A stretch of 22,588 nucleotides of DNA, from assembly GCA_964471235.1 (NCBI GenBank), contig CAYYGL010000070.1:1-22588 (forward strand), in the 5' to 3' direction. Positions 16,776 through 22,588 of the stretch are shown in pieces. The notes under the pieces are model-generated. The model had not been told where the DNA came from, did no database searches, and saw nothing but the letters and a program-made list of their open reading frames with translations. Numbering within the stretch: the first letter of the stretch is position 1; the number at the start of each line of letters is the position of its first letter. The position numbers and the translations under genes were made by a program. This stretch comes from CAYYGL01 sp964471235. GTDB taxonomy: Bacteria > Calditrichota > Calditrichia > RBG-13-44-9 > J075.

Positions 16776-16804
16776 TTGACAAATATTAAAATTTTCAGTA
16801 AATA
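16776..16804 (+). promoter_or_regulatory. probable susC promoter
   Basis: A perfect TTGACA (16776-16781), a 17-base spacer and TAAATA (16799-16804), set in AT-rich DNA. The -10 matches consensus only partly. If used, the susC mRNA would have a leader of about 390 bases. Confidence 0.45.
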
Positions 16805-16829
16805 CATGCCAACATAATCATAGACTATC

Positions 16830-16858
16830 AACCTTATCTATTGTTTAATAAGGTTTTT
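16830..16858 (+). terminator. terminator-like hairpin in the susC leader
   Basis: AACCTTAT (16830-16837) pairs perfectly with ATAAGGTT (16848-16855) across a 10-base loop, with a run of five Ts at 16854-16858. It lies just downstream of the putative susC promoter, so it could be an attenuator, or simply a late terminator for the upstream gene. Confidence 0.45.
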
Positions 16859-16955
16859 AATAGAAATATCTTAAACTTATGATTTAAATAGCACCTCAAA
16901 TTAAGAGAATTTGTACTCGGTCTTAAAACGATGGTTAAGGAGGTGGTAGTCGAGA

Positions 16956-17036
16956 TTGACGTTTAGCCTGCTCATTCTTCTCTTTTTCGTTTTAATGCAT
17001 TTTCACCCTCTTATTCCTTATTTATCATTGCTGTAA
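16956..17036 (+). CDS. possible 26-residue hydrophobic leader peptide
   Basis: A TTG codon lies 12 bases after a strong GGAGG (16939-16943) that has no other gene to serve. The frame encodes 26 mostly hydrophobic residues (MTFSLLILLFFVLMHF and so on) before TAA. Spacing is longer than ideal and the start is a rare codon. It could be a leader peptide, a decayed signal peptide or chance. Confidence 0.2.
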   Translation: MTFSLLILLFFVLMHFHPLIPYLSLL

Positions 17037-17201
17037 TATCAATATCATACCCAGTTCTCAGTTATGTGCTAAACCCTCCTGTTGTGATATCGATTTCTTC
17101 TGAATGACGAGTATCATTAAAATTAAGTAGATGTATCCAGCTAAGTTCCGTTTGTGATTTTTAGTAGGTACCACCCTTAAATTAAAATGTTGGAGGTCCG
17201 T

Positions 17202-20200
17202 ATGAAGGTTAAGCTTATACTACTAAGTTTTATCGTAAGCTGTTTGTTTGCCGTTGGGGGGATGTTCGCCCAGGGAAAAACGGTTAAAGGAGTTATTGTA
17301 TCCGGGGAGGATCAATCTCCGTTGGCAGGTGTAAATGTTCTGATCAAAAATACCGACCGGGGAACTTTCTCGGATGTGGATGGCGTCTATATCCTGGAAA
17401 ATGTTTCACCCAATGATGTTCTGGTTTTCAATTATATTGGATACCAGGATCAGGAGGTAAAGGTAGGCGATAGAGATGTAATTAATGTTCGGATGATACC
17501 GGAAGCGCTTTCCGGCGAAGAGGTGGTTGTGATTGGATACGGCACCCAGCAGCGAAAAGATGTCACCAATGCCATTTCCACGGTTGACGAGTCTTCTTTC
17601 AACAGAGGTTTTACGACTGACCCGGAACAATTGATACAGGCACGGGTGCCGGGGGTTACCGTTACCTCATCCAGTGGGGATTTGGGTGCTGCTCCGCTAA
17701 TTCGGATTCGCGGGGGCACCTCGATAACCGCTTCGAATGATCCCATGATTGTGATTGACGGTGTGCCGGTAGAATATGCGACGGCTACTCCCGAATTCTT
17801 CGGGCAGGGCTCCGGAACCGACAACCCCGGTACCGGTTTGCGGGAAAATCCTCTGGCAACCCTCAATCCCTCGGACATCGCATCGATTGACATCCTGAAA
17901 GATGCTTCGGCAGCCGCTATTTATGGCGCCCGGGGCGGTAACGGGGTGATTTTAATTACTACCAAAAGTGGTAAACCCGGCGGATTAACGTTGAATTATG
18001 ACGGGTATACCAGTATTGCCAGTCAGTACCGGAAATATGATTTGCTGAATGCCTCCGAATACAAAGCATTTGCCGACAAATTGGGTGCTAATTTTGAAGG
18101 CGGCAATGCCAATACCGATTGGCAGGATGCCGTTACTCAGGATGCGTTCAGTCATTATCACAATATTTCTATCAGCGCCGGTTCTGAAAATACGACGTAC
18201 CTGGTATCGGCAAACTATCTGAATGAAGAGGGCATCATTATCGGAACGGACCGGGAACGAATTTCCGGGCGGGTGAATCTTTCTCATAAAATGCTCGATA
18301 AAAGATTGCGCCTGAATGTTCGCCTCAACCCCAGCTATACCAAGCGACATAATGCTCCATACCGTCAGGACGGCGGTTTTCGGGGTGGATTGTTTACCAA
18401 CGTTCTGAAATATAACCCCACCCTGCCGGTACGAAACCCGGATGGTACGTTCCACCATTTTTCCAACCCCGATGTTCGGAATCCTGTCGCAATGGCAGAA
18501 TTAATCGACGACGAATCGACTCTGATCCGGGTGCTTGCTAATGCTTCGGCAGAATATGACTTTACCAAGGGATTGACCGGCAAGGTAAATTTGGGGTTTG
18601 ATCGCAGCAATGGGGATCGGGGAATGTATCAACCGAATGCGTTGCCTTATGCCGCAGCTTTTGGCGGAAGAGCGGATGTGTTAAGTAACAACCGTCAGAG
18701 TTTGCTGGTGGAAACCACCTTAAATTATCGTACCAAACTCAGTGAAAACCAGGATTTGGAGGTCTGGGCTGGATATTCATTCCAGGACTTTGATAATTCC
18801 GGTTCCCACGCCATTTCTCAGGATTTTGTAACCGACGCTTTCTCCTTCCACAACCTCAGCGCCGGTAGAGATTTTAAAACTTTCAGCCCGGAATCATTTG
18901 CTTCCAGCAATCGTTTGATTTCCTTCCTGGGGCGTGCCATTTATACGTTAAATAATAAATACCTTATCAATGGTGCATTTCGGTATGAAGGGTCCTCCCG
19001 GTTCGGTTCCGCTAACCGCTGGGGTAGCTTCCCCTCCATCTCATTAGGATGGCGCCTCTCTGAAGAATCTTTCCTGAAATCTTCCTCTCTCAATGACTTG
19101 AAGTTGCGGGTCAGCTACGGGATTACCGGTAATCAGGATATTGGTGATTTTCTGGCATTGCAGCTTCTGGGTCCTGGCGCCAATGCCGTCATTGGCGGCG
19201 ATGTGCAAAACGGTATCTCCCTGACCCAGTTAGCCAATCCCGATCTGAAATGGGAACAAACCAGCCAGGTGAATGTGGGATTGGATTATGGGTTATGGGG
19301 CAACCGGGTCGCCGGTTCTATTGATTTTTACCGGAAAAACACCACCGATTTATTGCTCGATATTCCGGTGCCTCAACCTGCGCCGGTAGAAACCCAGGTG
19401 CAAAATATCGGTGAAGTGCGGAATACCGGTGTTGAAGTGACGTTGAATACCATCAATGTTGCCTCTTCGGATTTCTTCTGGCGTTCCTCAATAAATTTTG
19501 CATCCAATAAAAATGAGGTGATTAAGTTAAGAGGTGAAGGGGACTTTATTACTCACGGCAGGGTGAGCGGTGCCGGGCTAAGTGGCGTAAATGCCCAGAT
19601 CATTATCCCCGGGCAACCCCTGGGCACTTTCTTTGGCCCGAAATTCCTGGGGTATGATGAAAATGGGAACGAAATCTTATCCACCGATCCCAATCGCCCC
19701 GAATCCACCCAGGGCCCCCTGCACGACGGTCGTTTCTTCCTTGGCAATGCCCAGCCGGATTGGACTTTTGGAATTGCCAGCACCATGGTGTATAAAAGTT
19801 TTGATCTGCGCTTTACCATCCAGGGCGTGCAGGGATTTGAAGTGCTGAACAATACCCGCCTGGAATATCAGCGCCCCTCAAACGTCTTTAACAGCCTGAA
19901 CATGTTTGCCGACGCCGTGAAAGACGTGGAAGATGGTCTTGGTCCCAATGCCACGGTTAACTATACCGATCGCTTTATTGAAGACGGATCGTTCATTCGG
20001 GTGCAGAATGTGACCCTCGGGTATACCTTCAAGACCAACTGGTTCCGGAACCTGCGGGTATTTTTAAGTGCCGATAATCTGCTGTTAATCACCGATTACA
20101 AAGGCTTAGACCCGGAAGTGAATACCTTTACTGAAGGCATCCCCTCACTGGGCATCGATTATACCAACTATCCGCGTGCTCGGACTTTCTCGTTAGGTAT

Positions 20201-20219
20201 AAATCTCGGGCTTAAATAG
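17202..20219 (+). CDS. SusC/RagA-family TonB-linked outer membrane transporter
   Basis: A 1005-residue TonB-dependent outer-membrane transporter. The ATG at 17202 is preferred over the one at 17187 because GGAGG (17192-17196) sits five bases ahead and the signal peptide begins there, ending near MFAQ. Residues about 30-105 form a carboxypeptidase-regulatory-like domain (VKGVIVSGEDQSPLAGVNV). Next comes the family signature EEVVVIGYGTQQRKDVTNA, then the plug, which ends in IDILKDASAAAIYGARGGNG. The rest is a 22-strand-type barrel ending in SLGINLGLK. Length is normal. SusC works with a SusD lipoprotein to import glycan or peptide fragments, and the susD gene follows after about 100 bases. Cargo cannot be read from sequence; no dedicated hydrolase or regulator lies next to it. 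Confidence 0.95.
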   Translation: MKVKLILLSFIVSCLFAVGGMFAQGKTVKGVIVSGEDQSPLAGVNVLIKNTDRGTFSDVDGVYILENVSPNDVLVFNYIGYQDQEVKVGDRDVINVRMIPEALSGEEVVVIGYGTQQRKDVTNAISTVDESSFNRGFTTDPEQLIQARVPGVTVTSSSGDLGAAPLIRIRGGTSITASNDPMIVIDGVPVEYATATPEFFGQGSGTDNPGTGLRENPLATLNPSDIASIDILKDASAAAIYGARGGNGVILITTKSGKPGGLTLNYDGYTSIASQYRKYDLLNASEYKAFADKLGANFEGGNANTDWQDAVTQDAFSHYHNISISAGSENTTYLVSANYLNEEGIIIGTDRERISGRVNLSHKMLDKRLRLNVRLNPSYTKRHNAPYRQDGGFRGGLFTNVLKYNPTLPVRNPDGTFHHFSNPDVRNPVAMAELIDDESTLIRVLANASAEYDFTKGLTGKVNLGFDRSNGDRGMYQPNALPYAAAFGGRADVLSNNRQSLLVETTLNYRTKLSENQDLEVWAGYSFQDFDNSGSHAISQDFVTDAFSFHNLSAGRDFKTFSPESFASSNRLISFLGRAIYTLNNKYLINGAFRYEGSSRFGSANRWGSFPSISLGWRLSEESFLKSSSLNDLKLRVSYGITGNQDIGDFLALQLLGPGANAVIGGDVQNGISLTQLANPDLKWEQTSQVNVGLDYGLWGNRVAGSIDFYRKNTTDLLLDIPVPQPAPVETQVQNIGEVRNTGVEVTLNTINVASSDFFWRSSINFASNKNEVIKLRGEGDFITHGRVSGAGLSGVNAQIIIPGQPLGTFFGPKFLGYDENGNEILSTDPNRPESTQGPLHDGRFFLGNAQPDWTFGIASTMVYKSFDLRFTIQGVQGFEVLNNTRLEYQRPSNVFNSLNMFADAVKDVEDGLGPNATVNYTDRFIEDGSFIRVQNVTLGYTFKTNWFRNLRVFLSADNLLLITDYKGLDPEVNTFTEGIPSLGIDYTNYPRARTFSLGINLGLK

Positions 20220-20321
20220 TATTTTTAAAGAAAAGTAATATAGGTTACAAAAAACCGATTCAGAACAAGATAACTATTAAAAAGCGTTTTCGTATTATTA
20301 TAAAATTGTGGGGTATGTGTC

Positions 20322-21823
20322 ATGATAAAATATATGCTTCGTTTTCTGTTGATAGCGATCCCGATGGTTTTGTTATTCGGGGGATGTACAGACCTGAATA
20401 AAAAACCGAAGGATGCGGTCACTGCGGATGATTTTTATAAAACCGAAAAGGAACTGGTTGCCGCAGTGATACCGGTTTACAATTCATTAGGGCACTTCGT
20501 CTGGGATCCGCCCATGTTTTGCAGGAAGTCTCCTCAGACGAATTGATAATTCCCCAGCGGGGGGGTGACTGGGGTGACGGCAATATCTGGAAAGACCTTC
20601 ATCGTCATGAATGGCGTCCCACCCTGGGATTCATCAACGATGCCTGGGTGCAATTATACGAAGGGGTTGCCCGTGCCAATTCCGTGCTGTTTGAGCTCGG
20701 TAAAGCCGAACAAACCCCCCTGGTGAAAACATTTATCGCCGAGGTTCGGGTACTCCGGGCATATTTTTATTTCTATTTGATGGACCTTTATGGAAATGTG
20801 CCCATTGTGACCGATGCCTTTACGGATCCCGACAATCCTCCCGCTCAGAGTAGCCGGCAGGAGGTCTTTAATTTTGTGGTAAATGAAATTACCGAATCAT
20901 TGCCGGACCTGGAAGATTCTTTTGGCGCCGGTAATTGGGGACGGGTTACCAAAGGTGCTGCCAATGCCATCCTGGCTACGGTTTATCTCAATGCCGAAGT
21001 ATATACCGGCACTGCCATGTGGAGTGAGTGCCAGGCTGCCTGTGACGCCATCATTAATTCCGGTTTGTACGATTTGAATGCTGACTATTTTGCCACTTTT
21101 TCCCCGTCGAATGAAGGTCCCAGCAATCCGGAAATTATCTGGGCGGTTGGGCGTGCCAATCAGGATGGAGTGGGTTTCTTCCGTCACATGTCTACCTTGC
21201 ATTACAACCAGTTGCCCTGGACCCCCTGGAACGGCTTCTCCGTGGTGGCTGATTTCTACAACCGATACGACCCCGATGACCTGCGCCTCAATCAATTCCT
21301 GGTTGGGCCACAGGTATGGTTAGCCGGACCCAATAAGGGGATGCCCACCACCGACCGCCAGGGGAATCCTCTGGTATTCACCGTGGATATTCAGGATATT
21401 GAGAATGCGACCGAAGGCGAGGGGGTACGAGTGCTGAAATGGCCGGTCGATCCGGCAGCGACCAATCAAAACGCCGGGAATGATTTTGCCATTTTCCGCT
21501 ATGCCGGTATTCTGCTTACCAAAGCGGAAGCCTTGTTGATGCAAGGCGATGTAGCGGGTGCAACTGCCCTGGTCAACCAGGTGCGGGAACGTGCCTTTGA
21601 CCCGGATAAACCCCTGGCAAGTGTAACCCGGGATGACATCCTGAATGAGCGTGGCTATGAATTGTTCTGGGAAAATTTCCGCCGCCAGGACCTGATTCGT
21701 ACCGGGCACTGGGAAGACAGTTGGAATTTTAAAACCAACAATGAAACCTTCCGACGGCTTTACCCAATTCCACAGGCTCAGTTGGATGCCAATCCCAATT
21801 TAACCCAGAATCCCGGGTATTGA
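20322..21823 (+). pseudogene. SusD/RagB-family outer-membrane lipoprotein, split by a frameshift
   Basis: The two parts together equal a normal SusD of about 500 residues. The first part (20322-20546) has a lipoprotein signal ending at LFGGC (C22) and the usual LxxxPKDAVTADDFY-like start of mature SusD. The second part continues from about 20519 in another frame with QEVSSDELIIPQRG, WKDLHRHEW and the C-terminal ERGYELFWENFRRQDLIRTGHW and FRRLYPIPQ blocks. Restoring one T in the run at 20517-20520 joins them as ...MFLQEVSSDE with no other loss. SusD caps SusC and captures its ligand. All downstream motifs are intact, so this is either a sequencing or assembly error in a homopolymer, a phase-variable site or a recent mutation. 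The site is not a canonical slippery heptamer. Confidence 0.9.
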
Positions 21824-21874
21824 TCCGAAAGTGCTTACGGTTAAAAATTAAGTTGAACCACCATCAGTTTCTAT

Positions 21875-21908
21875 CGAGCGGCAGGTCTTCTCCTGCCGTT
21901 CGGTTTTT
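21875..21908 (+). terminator. strong intrinsic terminator after susD
   Basis: CGAGCGGCAGG (21875-21885) pairs with CCTGCCGTTCG (21892-21902) over 11 bp with one G-T pair, a six-base loop, and T5 at 21904-21908. It ends the susCD transcript and separates it from the next lipoprotein gene. Confidence 0.87.
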
Positions 21909-21959
21909 CATAACTTAATTCTTATGTATCCTGTTACCGGTACGTCCGAAATTCCCCTT

Positions 21960-22588
21960 ATGAAATTCTCGAAAACCACCCTGGTATTGCCGCTTCTATT
22001 CTTTTTTCTCTTCTTTTCCTGTCATGAAAAACAACTTTCGGTAATTAAGGTTGAACATCTCTTTACCTTACTTCCCGAAGCATATACCCACATAGATTTT
22101 AAGAATATTCTGGTGGATGAAGCGGATTTCAATGTGTTCAAATATCGCAACTATTACAATGGCGGCGGCGTAGCGATTGGAGATGTGAACCATGATGGAC
22201 TACCGGATATTTATCTGGTTGCCAACCAACAGCCCAATAAATTGTTTTTGAACCGTGGGAAAATGCAGTTTAAGGATATCACCGACCGGGCAAACGTTGC
22301 CGGGTCCCATAAATGGTCTACCGGTGTTTCGATGGTTGACATCAATGGGGATGGCTGGCTGGATATCTACCTTTGCAATTCCGGAAATATCGAAGGGGAT
22401 AACCGCGCCAATGAGTTGTTTATCAACCAGGGAAATGATAAAAACGGCATCCCGACTTTTCGGGAAGCGGCTGCCGAATACGGCATCGACGACCGGGGGT
22501 TTTCCACCCATGCCGCTTTTTTTGATTATGACCGGGACGGCGACCTGGACCTCTATGTGCTCAACAATGCCTTCCGCCCCATTAGCAC
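21960..22588 (+). CDS. FG-GAP/VCBS repeat lipoprotein (CRTAC1-like), cut by the right edge
   Basis: The first 209 residues of a longer protein whose frame is still open at the window edge. MKFSKTTLVLPLLFFFLFFSC is a lipoprotein signal with the modified cysteine at residue 21, which is why I prefer the ATG at 21960 to the in-frame one at 21924. Neither has a clear ribosome binding site. The mature part shows CRTAC1-style repeats: GGVAIGDVNHDGLPDIYL (69-86), a second calcium loop DINGDGWLD (127-135) and a third DYDRDGDLD (189-197), with intervening NKLFLN and NELFINQG segments. Relatives of about 1100 residues, often ending in an ASPIC/UnbV domain, are common beside SusC/SusD pairs in this superphylum. 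It is probably surface-exposed. A terminator separates it from susD, so it has its own transcript or depends on read-through. Confidence 0.85.
   Translation, partial: MKFSKTTLVLPLLFFFLFFSCHEKQLSVIKVEHLFTLLPEAYTHIDFKNILVDEADFNVFKYRNYYNGGGVAIGDVNHDGLPDIYLVANQQPNKLFLNRGKMQFKDITDRANVAGSHKWSTGVSMVDINGDGWLDIYLCNSGNIEGDNRANELFINQGNDKNGIPTFREAAAEYGIDDRGFSTHAAFFDYDRDGDLDLYVLNNAFRPIS

Larger units (their letters stand above)
16605..17201. other. long AT-rich leader/intergenic region before susC
   Basis: Nearly 600 bases with base composition much more AT-rich than the flanking genes. From left to right it contains a hairpin after the T9SS gene (16612-16648), a promoter-like pair (16776-16804), a terminator-like hairpin (16830-16858), and a strong GGAGG followed by a tiny hydrophobic frame (16939-17036). 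The susC ribosome binding site lies at its end. Nothing else was recognised in the last 150 bases. Confidence 0.5.

Noticed and set aside
20514..20525. programmed -1 frameshifting in susD
   Set aside because: A -1 slip from TTT would place the P-site on GTT with poor pairing, and no X-XXY-YYZ heptamer or obvious downstream stimulator is present; an indel is simpler.

Overview
The window looks like chromosomal DNA from a Gram-negative bacterium of the FCB superphylum. Three proteins end in a type A T9SS-like sorting tail built on an N-[YF]-P-N-P-F-N motif, and there is a SusC/SusD outer-membrane pair. Several genes nevertheless carry strong GGAGG ribosome binding sites, which are uncommon in true Bacteroidetes. 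Together these suggest a Calditrichota, KSB1 or Ignavibacteria-like lineage. The phylum is an inference from protein style; no rRNA or tRNA gene was recognised.

Layout. (1) 1-3877: a tight plus-strand cassette in which each gene overlaps the next by a few bases: the C-terminal end of an unrecognised helical protein, a GT-B glycosyltransferase, a class I methyltransferase and a Wzx/MOP-type flippase. It probably makes and exports a surface glycan or glycolipid. (2) 4165-8580: two large secreted proteins, one an FG-GAP/VCBS propeller and one a LamG domain protein. Their C-terminal halves are clearly paralogous, and the second gene ends at a strong intrinsic terminator. (3) 8792-9898: a radical SAM/SPASM enzyme, convergent with (4) 9991-12066, a secreted GH123/DUF4091-like protein on the minus strand. 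(5) 12262-13425: an unrecognised cytoplasmic protein with a weak DUF932-like segment. (6) 13510-15034, minus strand: a geranylgeranyl reductase/FixC-family flavoprotein followed by a two-cluster ferredoxin, a likely redox pair; a heptamer-phased repeat lies between them. (7) 15438-16604: a secreted metallo-beta-lactamase-fold protein with a T9SS tail, behind a good sigma-70-type promoter. (8) 17202-21823: susC and susD behind a long AT-rich leader. susD is split by a one-base frameshift in a T run. A terminator follows. (9) 21960 to the right edge: the start of an FG-GAP/CRTAC1-like lipoprotein.

The common theme is the cell surface: glycan assembly and export, T9SS-displayed propeller, lectin-like and hydrolase-fold proteins, and TonB-linked nutrient uptake. 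The flavoprotein-ferredoxin pair is the main metabolic element and may act on isoprenoid lipids or quinones. No mobile element, CRISPR array or prophage structural gene was seen. The points most worth a second look are the susD frameshift, the architecture of the susC leader, the flavoprotein-ferredoxin pair, the heptamer-phased intergenic repeat and the T9SS-exported metallo-beta-lactamase-fold protein.
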